The notes: a model not told the origin generated them from the letters alone. A stretch of DNA of 52,095 nt from Xylanimicrobium pachnodae JCM 13526 = NBRC 107786 (GCA_001592145.1 BCWJ01000020.1:1-52095), one strand, 5' to 3'; numbered from the stretch's first letter, positions 1 to 7,972 are shown. Numbers and translations: made by a program.

Positions 1-189
1 GGTAAGAGGTTTCCTCTTCTATCTATCTATCTATAGGGGCTCTGACCTGCTGTTTCGTCGGGTTGTTCGTTGGGACGTGCTGTGCCTACGCCTGTGGGCA
101 ACGCCGGGCCGGTCGAGCCCTGAAGACCGGGTCAAGGCGCCGTCGTGGCGCACCCTGCTCGGTTCCGTGGCGGGCCGGACCGGCTGAGC
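1..189. other. Left edge, no confident gene
   Basis: The first 40 bases are unusually AT-rich and contain a TATC tetranucleotide run ending in TATAGG, which could hold a -10-like hexamer. A frame open from the window edge to a TGA at 185-187 could be the tail of an upstream gene, but it runs through the TATC repeat and matches nothing I recognise. I leave it uncalled. Confidence 0.4.
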
Positions 190-218
190 GGACCAGGCGG
201 CAGCCCCATCCCACATAG
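190..218 (+). promoter_or_regulatory. Bipartite intergenic element, copy 1 (29-nt type)
   Basis: GGACCA box, fixed spacer, then TCCCACATAG. It ends 5 nt before the ATG of the exonuclease gene. If it is a promoter, that transcript would be leaderless or nearly so. Confidence 0.6.
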
Positions 219-223
219 CCCCT

Positions 224-1798
224 ATGACAACGAGCGCAATGCTCGGGCCGGACAGAGACTCGGCCCCGAGCGGCACGAAGGAACGTGCCCCCGCCCGCAA
301 GGGGTACGAGGATCTGACCCAGATCACCGCATGGGACGACCGGGGCCGGTTCGTCATCACAGACTCCGACGCGTTGGCGTCGATCGTCCGCACCCGGCTG
401 TCGCCGTCGACGATGAAGTCGATGAAGGACTGCACCGCCCGGTGGGCGGCGGAGTCCTTGTTCCCGCGCCGAGACGACCCGTACGCCGCGAACGGACAGG
501 GCACCGCCGCGCACAAGGTGTTCGAACGGCTGATGCAGATGCCCCCGCACCAGCGCACCATGTACCACGCGCACGAACTGGTCAACCAGGTCGCACGCGA
601 GACGCTGGGCGGGGTGGACCACGCCCGCGCCCTGCCGTTGGCCGCGCAGATCCTGCCGAAGGTCGACGGGCTGTGGGCGATCGACAACCCGGTCGACCTG
701 GATGTGGTCTCCACCGAGTTTCGCGCCGAGCAGATCGATATCGAAGGCATCCCGTTCGTCGGGATCATCGACCTGGTCACCCGCCTGACCGAGAACAACG
801 TCAAGATCATCGACTACAAGACCGGCGCACTCAAGTCCGCGTCGTACTACAAGAGGTTCGGCGACGGGTACGGCGACCAAATCCGCCTGTACAAACTCGC
901 CTGGGAAAAGGTGCACCCTACCGACAGCGTGACCATCGGCACGCTGTATCACACCGCGGAAAAGAAGCAGCGAGTCATTGACATTTCCGACCGGGAAGTG
1001 CGCCTGACCTTGCGTCGCTGGAAGAAGGCGTGGGCGACCCTGCAGAACGTGCAGGAAACCGGCGTGTTCGAGACGAAGGTGGACGGGCTGTGCGCGTACT
1101 GCCCGCTCGTTCAGGTGTGCCCAGCGGCCCGCGCGGCGGGCAAGGAGCCCAAGATCGCCGTCCCGGACCCCTCCCTGCTGCCGATGACCGCCGAGCACCG
1201 TGCCCAGGTCGCTGCCCAGGACGAGGCCGACAACGCGCTGCTCGGAGATGACATCGCCCCCCTTCTCACTACAGAGACGACAGACGAGACCCCCAACCCG
1301 ACCTCGGAGGAACCCATTGTGAAGACCGCAACTACCCCGCGTCTCGGAGACGGCAAGGTGTGGGAGGAGAAGGACGGCCCCCTGCTCAACGGCAACTCGT
1401 ACGCCGCCATGGGCCTGTTCGGGCTCGTCGGCATGGCTGTCGAGCACCTGGGCAAGGCGGGCCAGCCGATCACCCCGTCCAACGTGCGCGCCCTGGCGCA
1501 CACCTTCGGCAAGGTGGTCCTGGCCGCCCAGGCAAAGGTGACCGGGTCGCAGTCGTGGCAGGACGGCGCCAACACCCGGATGCGTGGCGCGCTGCACACC
1601 GTCCTGGACTCCCCCGATATGGCTCTGCCGTGGGGCGGGGACGAGGCCGCGTGGCGCGGCTGGGCACTCAAGGCGGTGCGCCGGTCCGTCTCGATCGCCT
1701 CCGTGGTCACCGACCTGTGGGCGGGCGGCCCCGACGACAAGCCCTGGCTGCCCCTGGCCGCCACGGGCGCCGACCTGGCCGACGAGGATGCGGCGTGA
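224..1798 (+). CDS. Cas4/RecB-like PD-(D/E)XK exonuclease with Fe-S cluster cysteines
   Basis: The 524-aa product carries the nuclease core of the RecB/Cas4 superfamily: a GIIDLV strand (about residue 187) followed by IIDYKTG (about 200), supplying the metal-binding Asp, Asp and Lys. A CxxCx5C group (GLCAYCPLVQVC, about residue 290) plus an upstream Cys in MKDC (about 70) matches the four-cysteine 4Fe-4S pattern of Cas4/AddB-type nucleases. Such proteins degrade or process DNA ends and are common in actinophage replication or recombination blocks. The last about 170 residues, after an Asp/Glu/Thr-rich linker, form a separate helical domain of unknown role. The start is the ATG just after element copy 1; no strong ribosome-binding site is visible. 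The stop overlaps the next start (GTGA). Confidence 0.85.
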   Translation: MTTSAMLGPDRDSAPSGTKERAPARKGYEDLTQITAWDDRGRFVITDSDALASIVRTRLSPSTMKSMKDCTARWAAESLFPRRDDPYAANGQGTAAHKVFERLMQMPPHQRTMYHAHELVNQVARETLGGVDHARALPLAAQILPKVDGLWAIDNPVDLDVVSTEFRAEQIDIEGIPFVGIIDLVTRLTENNVKIIDYKTGALKSASYYKRFGDGYGDQIRLYKLAWEKVHPTDSVTIGTLYHTAEKKQRVIDISDREVRLTLRRWKKAWATLQNVQETGVFETKVDGLCAYCPLVQVCPAARAAGKEPKIAVPDPSLLPMTAEHRAQVAAQDEADNALLGDDIAPLLTTETTDETPNPTSEEPIVKTATTPRLGDGKVWEEKDGPLLNGNSYAAMGLFGLVGMAVEHLGKAGQPITPSNVRALAHTFGKVVLAAQAKVTGSQSWQDGANTRMRGALHTVLDSPDMALPWGGDEAAWRGWALKAVRRSVSIASVVTDLWAGGPDDKPWLPLAATGADLADEDAA

Positions 1799-2400
1799 GC
1801 GGTTCCCGCGCCCCCAAGGGGGTTCCCCAGTGGGTGGTGCGCGCCGCGATGGCGGGCACCACCTTGCTGGTCGTCGCGTCGTTCATCCTCAGTTTTGCGT
1901 CCCTGACCGACCTTGCCCGCCGGTCAGGGATCAACCCGCACCTGGCGTGGTTGTGGCCGCTGATCGTGGACGGCCTGATCGTGGTGGCCACCGCTGCGAT
2001 CATCGCGCTCGCCGGGCATTCAAAGGGTGTCACCTGGTTCCCGTGGGTGCTGTTGTTCGGCGGCGCCGGGGTGTCGGTGGCGGGCAACGCCGCGCACGCG
2101 ATCTTGTCCGCGCATGCCCTGGACGACGGGTTCCCGCTCGCTGTCTCGACCGCCGTCGCGTCCGTCCCGCCGATCGTGCTGCTCGCGGTCACCCACCTGA
2201 TGGTGGTGCTCATCGCGAACCAGTCGAGTGCCGTCAAGCGGGTCAAGAAGCCGAAGAAGGTACGCGACCCGGCACCCGTCCGTTCGACGCGGGCACAACA
2301 GCCCATCACCGTCCCCCGGTGGACGACGACCCACACGCCTGTCGCGGTTCCCGAGACGGTCTCAGACCGCTCCCCCGACACCGCTCCCGCGCTTGTGTGA
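1795..2400 (+). CDS. DUF2637-like four-helix membrane protein
   Basis: This 201-aa protein has four hydrophobic segments: TTLLVVASFILSF, WPLIVDGLIVVATAAIIALA, WVLLFGGAGVSVAG and PPIVLLAVTHLMVVLIA. A basic, Pro/Thr-rich cytoplasmic tail follows. The 'HLAWLWPLIVDGLIV' stretch is characteristic of DUF2637 proteins, which are widespread on actinobacterial plasmids, integrative elements and phages; their role is unproven. The GTG start overlaps the exonuclease stop by 4 nt, so the two are translationally coupled. Confidence 0.8.
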   Translation: MSGSRAPKGVPQWVVRAAMAGTTLLVVASFILSFASLTDLARRSGINPHLAWLWPLIVDGLIVVATAAIIALAGHSKGVTWFPWVLLFGGAGVSVAGNAAHAILSAHALDDGFPLAVSTAVASVPPIVLLAVTHLMVVLIANQSSAVKRVKKPKKVRDPAPVRSTRAQQPITVPRWTTTHTPVAVPETVSDRSPDTAPALV

Positions 2401-2414
2401 GCCGCCTGGCACCT

Positions 2415-2443
2415 CGATCAGGGTTCCGCGTCATCCCACATAC
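2415..2443 (+). promoter_or_regulatory. Bipartite intergenic element, copy 2 (29-nt type, divergent 5' box)
   Basis: CGATCA in place of GGANCA, then CATCCCACATAC. It lies about 60 nt upstream of the next gene, after the stop of the membrane-protein gene. Confidence 0.5.
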
Positions 2444-2502
2444 CTAGTAGCCCCCTGGGCATCCGAAGATCACGAGCACCGTCAACATTCAGTGAGCGAA
2501 CC

Positions 2503-3018
2503 ATGAGCGACAGCAACACCGCCGAGGCCCTCGGCCCGACCCCTCTGACCACCCAGATCGCGCTGGCCGCGGTCACCGCAGCCGGACCCGTCGGCGACGA
2601 CGAGATCGCCTGGCACGAGCGCGTAGCCGACCTGGCAGGCAAGATCACCCAGGATCTCGTCTCCCCGTTCTCCCCGGTCCGCAAGTCAATCGAGGCAATC
2701 ACGAACGCCGACAAGAAGTTTGTCTGTGTCATCGAACGAGTCCAGCGCGAGAAGTCCTCCACCCGCGCGCTCGTCACCGTCAAGGCGCGCAAGTCCACGT
2801 ACTCCCCGGACGGACAGGAGACGTTCCGCACGGACCGCACCGCCGGTGACGCCCACGCGCTCGCCCTGGCGAAGTACCTGACCAGCCTCAAGGGGCACAA
2901 GGTGCTGGCGTACCTGGCGATGGAGAAAACCCGCGACGGGCAGAAGGTCCGCGTCGTCAAGGCGGTCGCCGATCTCGGTGAGGCCACCGGCGACGAGTTC
3001 GAGGACAAGGCCGCCTGA
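2503..3018 (+). CDS. Hypothetical protein, possible OB-fold ssDNA-binding candidate
   Basis: 171 aa. The middle (about residues 65-110) alternates hydrophobic residues like a beta-barrel (KKFVCVIERVQ, TRALVTVKARKS), and the C-terminus is acidic (GDEFEDKAA), as in single-stranded DNA-binding proteins. Its position in the same block as a recombination nuclease fits a DNA-transaction role. I recognise no signature motif, so OB-fold/SSB is only a suggestion. ATG start; a GC-rich hairpin follows the stop. Confidence 0.6.
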   Translation: MSDSNTAEALGPTPLTTQIALAAVTAAGPVGDDEIAWHERVADLAGKITQDLVSPFSPVRKSIEAITNADKKFVCVIERVQREKSSTRALVTVKARKSTYSPDGQETFRTDRTAGDAHALALAKYLTSLKGHKVLAYLAMEKTRDGQKVRVVKAVADLGEATGDEFEDKAA

Positions 3019-3027
3019 CCTCACCAT

Positions 3028-3066
3028 CCCGGCCCGCGGCCACGGCGCACCTAACGCCGGGCCGGG
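3028..3066 (+). terminator. Strong inverted repeat after the block-1 genes
   Basis: CCCGGCCCG (3028-3036) is exactly complementary to CGGGCCGGG (3058-3066) across a 21-nt loop. No U-tract follows, so it would be an actinobacterial-style non-canonical terminator or an mRNA-stabilising hairpin. Confidence 0.5.
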
Positions 3067-3201
3067 GGCCACCTTGCGCATGGTGCCGGGTCGATGGGCA
3101 GCGAAACGCGCCCGCAATGTCGGAATCCGGTGACAGGTGGGGCTACCCTGCTTCAGCCCACCGCAGCGAGGCGGCCCCGGGCGCACGGAAAGGGGATCGT
3201 C

Positions 3202-3405
3202 GTGGACGAGGACGAAGCGCTGGCGGCACTGGACCAGGAGGAGCAGGAGCGGCGCACGTTCGGGCAGGGCACCAACCGAGTCACCATCCCGCTGACCGAC
3301 CATGAGCGCGGCATGCTCGAAAGCATCGCCGCTGGGTGGGGCGTGTCCGTCCCGGTTGCGTCCCGCCGTCTACTGCTGCTCGCTGCCAACGTCACCGTGA
3401 TCTAG
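3202..3405 (+). CDS. Small ribbon-helix-helix-like DNA-binding protein
   Basis: The 67-aa product starts at a GTG preceded by GGAAAGGGG; upstream in-frame starts are less coding-like. 'NRVTIPLTDHERGMLESIA' followed by 'SVPVASRRLLLLAA' reads as a beta-strand and two helices, as in Arc/MetJ-type (RHH) regulators such as antitoxins or phage repressors. There is no partner toxin next to it. The N-terminus is acidic. Confidence 0.55.
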   Translation: MDEDEALAALDQEEQERRTFGQGTNRVTIPLTDHERGMLESIAAGWGVSVPVASRRLLLLAANVTVI

Positions 3406-3428
3406 GCCCTGACGGTCTGGCCTGGGGT

Positions 3429-3457
3429 TAAGCAGGCTCCTGCCCCGTCCCACATGG
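3429..3457 (+). promoter_or_regulatory. Bipartite intergenic element, copy 3 (29-nt type)
   Basis: TAAGCA box, spacer, then GTCCCACATGG. The CAT of the 3' box overlaps the apparent ATG of the next gene, so the true start may be the GTG at 3463, six bases after the element. Confidence 0.5.
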
Positions 3458-3792
3458 TCGGTGTGTCGAACCTCTACACCAGCGCCTACCTGGTCATTGC
3501 AGTCGTAGCCACCCTCTCCACCGTGGGCGCACTCATCTTGAACGCCACGTCCAAGACCTTCTCGATCGAAGTGCCGGACGACGGTTCGACGCCGCTCATC
3601 GCAGTTGCTGTCAGTGCGGCGGTCTTCGGGTGGATCGGGTTCGCTCTCCTGCTGACCACAGACCTGCCGGACAACGCGTTCTTCTCCATCACCATCACCT
3701 CCGCGCTCTTGACGATCAACGGAGTCGAGCGGGTCGTGGAGTTCGCGCACCGCCGCGCGACCGTCGGAGCCGCCGCGGAGTCGGCACGCTGA
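3454..3792 (+). CDS. Small membrane protein
   Basis: 112 aa with three hydrophobic segments: AYLVIAVVATLSTVGALIL, IAVAVSAAVFGWIGFALLL and a weaker one near the C-terminus. A short basic tail (RR, R) suggests a cytoplasmic end. The function is unknown. The ATG lies inside the element; GTG 3463 (VSNLYTSAYL) is an equally good, probably leaderless, start. Confidence 0.65.
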   Translation: MVGVSNLYTSAYLVIAVVATLSTVGALILNATSKTFSIEVPDDGSTPLIAVAVSAAVFGWIGFALLLTTDLPDNAFFSITITSALLTINGVERVVEFAHRRATVGAAAESAR

Positions 3793-3930
3793 CGGCGATC
3801 GGCGCCTGGACCTGCCCCATGCCCGACTGCGCTGTCGGTTAGCCGTGCACGTGCGGGGACCACGCCGCGCATCTCCCGGCACGCCGTCGGGTCGATCTTC
3901 AAATCGGACGACGCCCCGGACGCAGGTGCT

Positions 3931-3959
3931 GGAGCACATCCGGTCCCCGCACCACATAA
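3931..3959 (+). promoter_or_regulatory. Bipartite intergenic element, copy 4 (29-nt type)
   Basis: GGAGCA, then CCGGTCCCC in the spacer, then CACCACATAA. It stands 50 nt before the ATG at 4011 and heads a run of about ten tightly packed genes. Confidence 0.65.
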
Positions 3960-4010
3960 GGAGCAGAGGCCCCAGGAACCGGCCACCCGACTCACCAAGG
4001 AGCAGATCCC

Positions 4011-4247
4011 ATGCGCGCGAACTACTGGATGCCCGCCCGACTCGACTCGACGTTCGCCGGACGGGATGCGAACAACTGGGTTGCTGCACGCGTCGGTGTC
4101 TGTGAACGCGGCGTCGTCGCCTCCGACATCACTGCACAGGAGCGCAAGACGATGCTGTCGCGCACCCCAGGGGGCAGGCTGCGCCGGTTCGCGACCGCCG
4201 AGCAGGCCAAGACGCTGGCCGACCGGCTCAACGCCCAGGAGGGCTGA
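4011..4247 (+). CDS. Hypothetical protein
   Basis: 78-aa basic protein with a good AAGGAG ribosome-binding site. It has no motif I recognise. First gene of the block that follows element copy 4; 3 nt separate it from the next gene. Confidence 0.65.
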   Translation: MRANYWMPARLDSTFAGRDANNWVAARVGVCERGVVASDITAQERKTMLSRTPGGRLRRFATAEQAKTLADRLNAQEG

Positions 4248-4250
4248 GCG

Positions 4251-4505
4251 GTGACACGACTTGGAAAGCGTCAGCGGGCGCTGCTGCGGTTCGCCGCCGA
4301 CGGCGCATTGCAGTTGCACATGAGCCGTCAGGGGGCCAACGACGTGCACAGCCCTGGCATCGGAGCGAACTTCCGCGAGCAGGAGGTCGAGCGGCTCGCC
4401 AACCTAGGGCTGGTCGACTACGAGCCGGGCAAGCACTTCCTTGCCCAGAACGTCATCCTGACCGACGCGGGGCGCGCTGCCCTTGCCGAGATGAAGGAGG
4501 GCTGA
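4251..4505 (+). CDS. Small winged-helix-like protein
   Basis: 84 aa, GTG start. 'REQEVERLANLGLVDY' followed by 'VILTDAGRAALAEM' resembles the recognition helix, wing and final helix of MarR/PadR-like winged-helix domains, but the domain is short. Possible transcription regulator; the fold call is by eye only. Confidence 0.6.
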   Translation: MTRLGKRQRALLRFAADGALQLHMSRQGANDVHSPGIGANFREQEVERLANLGLVDYEPGKHFLAQNVILTDAGRAALAEMKEG

Positions 4506-4508
4506 CCG

Positions 4509-4922
4509 ATGATCAAACACTTCACGCTCGCGTATGCGGGCCGGGCAATCCCCGTCATGCTGGGCGACGACGGCATCTTGCGTAACGGTGCGGGTCGGGC
4601 GGTGTGCGGACGGTGCGGCAAGCCGGTCCAGCGCAACTACGAGTGGTGGCGGCACGCGCTCACGGACGACTACCTGGGCGGCTGCTGGTGGGGCAAGCCC
4701 CGACTCCAGCCCGATGAGATGTTCTGGACTGACCATCTGCGCGTACTCCCCGGCGAGATTGACCGCCAGATCGACGCCGCGATGAAGCGCAAACAGCAGA
4801 TGCTCCTGACCCCGCGCGAGGTCGAACAGGTCGAAGCCGCGCTGGACACACCGACGACCCCGATCCCTGAACTGGCCGACGCGATCCGTCGCGCCCGCAC
4901 CGACATCGAGACGGAGGACTGA
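4509..4922 (+). CDS. Hypothetical protein with a CxxC pair
   Basis: 137 aa. One CGRC motif near residue 33 and a later lone Cys (GGCWW) could hold zinc. The C-terminal half is helical and charged (LTPREVEQVEAAL). It sits inside the coupled run 4011-6701. Confidence 0.65.
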   Translation: MIKHFTLAYAGRAIPVMLGDDGILRNGAGRAVCGRCGKPVQRNYEWWRHALTDDYLGGCWWGKPRLQPDEMFWTDHLRVLPGEIDRQIDAAMKRKQQMLLTPREVEQVEAALDTPTTPIPELADAIRRARTDIETED

Positions 4923-4925
4923 ACG

Positions 4926-5162
4926 ATGAGGCACGTAGTGCAGATGCAGATCGTCGTTGACGCACCGGACGACATGGCCGCCTTCGAAATCCAGGAGCAC
5001 CTTCTGGGGAACTGGGCGATGGGAGACCGCCGTCATGAAGGCATCACCGTCATCGACCCGAAGGTCTCGCTGTTTCACGCAGGTATCACCCACGGCGCAG
5101 TTGACACAGACGACGTTCCCTGCGGTCCGCGAGTCGAGCCGCGGTACCGGACGAATGCCTGA
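4926..5162 (+). CDS. Hypothetical protein
   Basis: 78 aa, three bases after the previous stop. The N-terminal 'VQMQIVVDAPDDMAAFEIQEHL' predicts a strand and a helix, a small alpha/beta fold. No recognised family. Confidence 0.6.
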   Translation: MRHVVQMQIVVDAPDDMAAFEIQEHLLGNWAMGDRRHEGITVIDPKVSLFHAGITHGAVDTDDVPCGPRVEPRYRTNA

Positions 5163-5165
5163 CCG

Positions 5166-5396
5166 ATGACCGCCGAGACCACCTTCAATCGGAACTGGGC
5201 TGGACACAGGTTCGTCACCCGTGACGGCAAGCGCACCGTCGTCATCGTTCGCGAGGTGTCGGAGTTCCGTGGTGAGCGGATGTTCCGCATCCGCACCATC
5301 AACTACCCCGAGCGCCCCGACCTGATCGGCCGCGAGTCGACTATCAGCGCCTCCGGACTGACCCGCACGTACGTACCCATCGAGATGGAGGACTGA
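5166..5396 (+). CDS. Small phage protein, paralogue of the gene at 13845
   Basis: 76 aa. It shares 'SEFRGERMFR', 'YPERPDL' and 'GRESTIS' with the product at 13845-14066, with near identity across the whole length. The predicted fold is a small beta-rich domain. The duplication within one replicon suggests modular copying of small genes. Function unknown. Confidence 0.7.
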   Translation: MTAETTFNRNWAGHRFVTRDGKRTVVIVREVSEFRGERMFRIRTINYPERPDLIGRESTISASGLTRTYVPIEMED

Positions 5397-5399
5397 CAG

Positions 5400-5540
5400 A
5401 TGGCAGACCAGATGGTCTATTGCTGCCCTGGGTGTGGGGCGAAGGAGCGGGGCCTGCACATCGTCTCTCGCCACGACGGCAAGTGGGAGATCGACTGCTT
5501 CACGACCCGTGTGACCTACATCGTGGAGGCGCGCCGGTGA
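5400..5540 (+). CDS. 46-aa zinc-ribbon mini-protein
   Basis: Short gene with ATG 4 nt after the previous stop. 'YCCPGCGAKERG' supplies a CxxC knuckle and a further Cys lies in 'EIDCF'. Its stop overlaps the next GTG (GTGA), which supports real translation. Confidence 0.6.
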   Translation: MADQMVYCCPGCGAKERGLHIVSRHDGKWEIDCFTTRVTYIVEARR

Positions 5541-5722
5541 ACGACACCATGACCACCCCGATCGGCGCACGACCCGAGACGCCCGGCGAGCCGTGGTACG
5601 AGACGGCATACCGGAACCGCCGTATCGACACCGTCGACGTGCTGGCCGAGCGGATGGCGGCCCTGTCCGCCGCGTACGACTGGCGCGCCGACGTCGAGGC
5701 GAAGAAGGCGGCGACGAAGTGA
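5537..5722 (+). CDS. Hypothetical small protein
   Basis: 61 aa from a GTG overlapping the previous stop; an internal ATG at 5549 is an alternative start. Charged and helical ('DVLAERMAALSAAYDWRADVEA'). No family recognised. Overlaps the next GTG by 4 nt. Confidence 0.55.
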   Translation: MNDTMTTPIGARPETPGEPWYETAYRNRRIDTVDVLAERMAALSAAYDWRADVEAKKAATK

Positions 5723-5844
5723 AGCGACTGCGCTGCCGGTTTCGCGGCCACCGCTGGCAGGCCGCATCGTTCCCCGTCTCCGGAGGTGACTGGTTGAACG
5801 GGCGTGTGTGCGCCCGCTGCGAGCACATCGAGATGAAGGGCTAA
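5719..5844 (+). CDS. 41-aa zinc-knuckle mini-protein
   Basis: GTG start coupled to the previous stop. 'LRCRFRGHRW' and 'GRVCARCEHIEM' give two Cys/His clusters, the standard pattern of small actinophage zinc-binding proteins. Confidence 0.55.
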   Translation: MKRLRCRFRGHRWQAASFPVSGGDWLNGRVCARCEHIEMKG

Positions 5845-5847
5845 CCG

Positions 5848-6081
5848 ATGACCGCGTACAGATTCGTCACCCTCACCTGTGACGACTGCGGCGAGATCAG
5901 CGACTCGGGCGGCGCTCTCACCCTCGCCGAGGCCCGCAGTGTCGCCCGCGCTGAAGGCTGGCAGCACGACCGCATCCACGGCGACCGCTGCCCACGCAGT
6001 TTCGGGTACGCCAGCATCGAGGGCACGTGGGTGAAGAAGACCTGGGAAGACACCGAACCGAGCAGGGAGGACGGACAGTGA
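5848..6081 (+). CDS. Zinc-ribbon-like protein
   Basis: 77 aa. 'TLTCDDCGEISDSG' (CxxC) near the N-terminus, then a helix 'LAEARSVARAEGW' and 'DRCPRSFG'. The layout (CxxC, helix, 'GW', Cys) recurs in many small actinobacterial proteins of unknown role. Confidence 0.65.
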   Translation: MTAYRFVTLTCDDCGEISDSGGALTLAEARSVARAEGWQHDRIHGDRCPRSFGYASIEGTWVKKTWEDTEPSREDGQ

Positions 6082-6416
6082 ACGCAACGATGATCGCGGC
6101 GAAGATCACCGCGCAGCAACCGCACTTTGGCGGCACCGTCTGGACGATGCGTGACGGCACGCAGGTCGACGTGGCTGATATGACCCCCGCGCACGCGGCG
6201 AACGCGCTGGCGATGCTGGTGCGGTCCACCCGTCGCATGCTGGCGTCGCTCGTGACGTTGGAGATGTTCGACACGCCGCCGTCGGACCGTGAGGACGTGC
6301 AGGCCGAGGCTGAGCGCCGGTTCGAGGAACTGTGCGCCATCACGGCGGACGACGTCATGGCCGCCACCACGCTCGGCGCTGCGCTGTACGCCCGCGCCGC
6401 CGAGGCGGAGGGCTGA
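6078..6416 (+). CDS. Hypothetical helical protein
   Basis: 112 aa starting at a GTG that overlaps the previous stop. Mostly helical. It contains 'GGTVWTMRDGTQVDVADMTPAHAANALAMLVR', a pattern seen in phage hypothetical proteins without known function. Confidence 0.6.
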   Translation: MNATMIAAKITAQQPHFGGTVWTMRDGTQVDVADMTPAHAANALAMLVRSTRRMLASLVTLEMFDTPPSDREDVQAEAERRFEELCAITADDVMAATTLGAALYARAAEAEG

Positions 6417-6419
6417 TCG

Positions 6420-6701
6420 ATGGGCACCATGTTCGACACGATGACGGGCGACGACCGCTGGTTCGGGTTCGGGTATCTCGGGGAGCGGCGCAACGCGCTG
6501 TCTAGTACGGACCCGGAGTGGCCCGCACAGCCGGAGCGCGTGGCCGAGGTGGACACCTACCTGCTCTCACTCGGGCTGGATTACGAGACACTGTTCGCAT
6601 GGGCGAACAGCAAGGATGGTCGCCACTTCGGGGACGTCGTGTTCGGTGGCGGAACCATCGAACAAGCGGTCGGCTGGAACCTCGGTCCGGTCCCCGCGTA
6701 G
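6420..6701 (+). CDS. Small phage protein, stand-alone homologue of the RlaP-like N-domain
   Basis: 93 aa. 'RWFGFGYLG', 'PERVAEVDTYLLSLGLDYETLF', 'WANSKDGRHFGD' and 'FGGGTIEQAV' match, almost position by position, the first about 95 residues of the protein at 9902-11029, where this unit is fused to a nucleotidyltransferase. Function unknown. Last gene of the block begun at 4011. Confidence 0.7.
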   Translation: MGTMFDTMTGDDRWFGFGYLGERRNALSSTDPEWPAQPERVAEVDTYLLSLGLDYETLFAWANSKDGRHFGDVVFGGGTIEQAVGWNLGPVPA

Positions 6702-6717
6702 GGCACCACAGTGCCTT

Positions 6718-6752
6718 TAGTGATTAGTGACTATGCACTAGTGAATAGTCAC
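6718..6752. promoter_or_regulatory. Palindromic AT-rich operator/promoter island
   Basis: TAGTGA occurs three times (6718-6723, 6725-6730, 6739-6744). GTGACTAT (6727-6734) is perfectly mirrored by ATAGTCAC (6745-6752). This is the most AT-rich intergenic stretch nearby and lies about 75 nt before the HNH-like gene. It could be a repressor operator, a promoter, or iteron-like DNA; the nearby genes do not decide. Confidence 0.55.
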
Positions 6753-6825
6753 GGTATCGCACCCGTGCTGTAGTGTTGTCCTTTCGCGTGACTTCACGAA
6801 TCGCTCCGCACGTAACGGTTGAACA

Positions 6826-7911
6826 ATGCCTTCGCCATCTACTCCCCGCCTGGAGAACATCCCTGTCCTGGCCGAGCCGGTCCTGCCTTTGTCGCTACAT
6901 GGCGTGAACCCGCGCACCCTCATGGGCCGCGCGGCGTGGTCGCGCGTCAAGAAGCAGACGCAGGCGCGAGCCGCCAACCACTGCGAGGTGTGCGGGCGGT
7001 TCGTGGCACACCAGCGGGGCGACTGGATCGAAACCCACGAGGTGTATGACATCGACCACGCCAACCTCGTGTTCCGGTTGGCCCGATTCATCGGGCTGTG
7101 CTCTACCTGCCACCAATACGCGCATCTCGCCCGCACCGGACTCCTGGTGAACTCCGGTGTGATCGACCAGACGGACCTGGACAGGGTCATCGCGCACGGT
7201 GAGCGGCTGCTCGCCCTGGTGAGCCTCGAAAAGCAGAACATCGACGTTCGCGCCCCGTACCGCCTCGACTGGCACGACGAGGAGGCACCGAACAGCCGAC
7301 CAGAGCGCCCGCCGGTTCCCACCCCACGCCCAAGGCGTGCGGCGATACGGGCCGAAGGTGCCCGGACAGGCGGTAGCGAGGCGGCCAGTCGGGTCACAGT
7401 TACCCACCCGGACGGCTCCGTGTCCGTAAACCCGTCCGCGCGGACAGCCTGTGCGTACGCGGTCGTCGAAAGCGTCACCCGGGACGCGCGCCTCGCCGCA
7501 GCGCGCGAGACCGCAGAGGAGCACGCGCGGCGGATCACGCAGACCGAACGAGACCTGGCGGTGGGGGTACGCGCCGACGACGTCCGCCCCCGGGGCCGCG
7601 ACGGCGCTGCGTTCGTGCACGTCAGACTCGGCATGACGTACGCGGGTTCGTACGTCACACCGCGTGACGCCCGGATGACCGACGAGGCTGCTCGCGCCGC
7701 CGTGGCGGCGAGGCTCGCGGAGTTTCGCGCGGACCAGGCGCAACATGAGGCGGACATCGAGCGGGCGCTGCCCGATCAGACGTACGAGGTGCTGCGCTGG
7801 TCGTCCCGCTACGACCTCGCCCACAAGGCGCTGGGTGTGTTCGCGCACCGCCTGCGTCCCGGCGTCACGCACGAGGTCGTCACCGTCGACCAGCGAAGGA
7901 CCGGGCCCTGA
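6826..7911 (+). CDS. HNH-like nuclease-domain protein
   Basis: 361 aa. Residues about 50-105 carry 'CEVCGRF', 'ETHEVYDIDHAN' and 'GLCSTCHQYAH': two zinc CxxC pairs around a DH/H core like McrA-type HNH folds, though the order is divergent and the final Asn is not obvious. The C-terminal half is helical and Arg/Ala-rich with a repeated 'DDVRP/GMTYAGSYVTPRDARMTDEAAR' type surface; no family is known to me. The ATG lies downstream of a palindromic island with its own promoter-like DNA, so it is probably regulated separately. Confidence 0.65.
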   Translation: MPSPSTPRLENIPVLAEPVLPLSLHGVNPRTLMGRAAWSRVKKQTQARAANHCEVCGRFVAHQRGDWIETHEVYDIDHANLVFRLARFIGLCSTCHQYAHLARTGLLVNSGVIDQTDLDRVIAHGERLLALVSLEKQNIDVRAPYRLDWHDEEAPNSRPERPPVPTPRPRRAAIRAEGARTGGSEAASRVTVTHPDGSVSVNPSARTACAYAVVESVTRDARLAAARETAEEHARRITQTERDLAVGVRADDVRPRGRDGAAFVHVRLGMTYAGSYVTPRDARMTDEAARAAVAARLAEFRADQAQHEADIERALPDQTYEVLRWSSRYDLAHKALGVFAHRLRPGVTHEVVTVDQRRTGP

Positions 7912-7926
7912 TCCCGTCCCACATAG
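7898..7926 (+). promoter_or_regulatory. Bipartite intergenic element, copy 5 (29-nt type)
   Basis: GGACCG box, spacer, GTCCCACATAG. Overlaps the last codons of the HNH-like gene and precedes the next GTG by 46 nt. Confidence 0.65.
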
Positions 7927-7972
7927 AAGTCAGACACCGAAGAAGGACGACCGCAAGATTGGAGGAAGCACC

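Noticed and set aside
1-187. Frame open from the left edge to TGA at 185
   Set aside because: It crosses a TATC microsatellite, lacks a start in the window and has no family signal.
86-1597. Long leftward frame opposite the exonuclease gene
   Set aside because: It is the codon-complement shadow of a gene with recognisable nuclease motifs, and its own product is Arg/Leu/Val-rich low-complexity.
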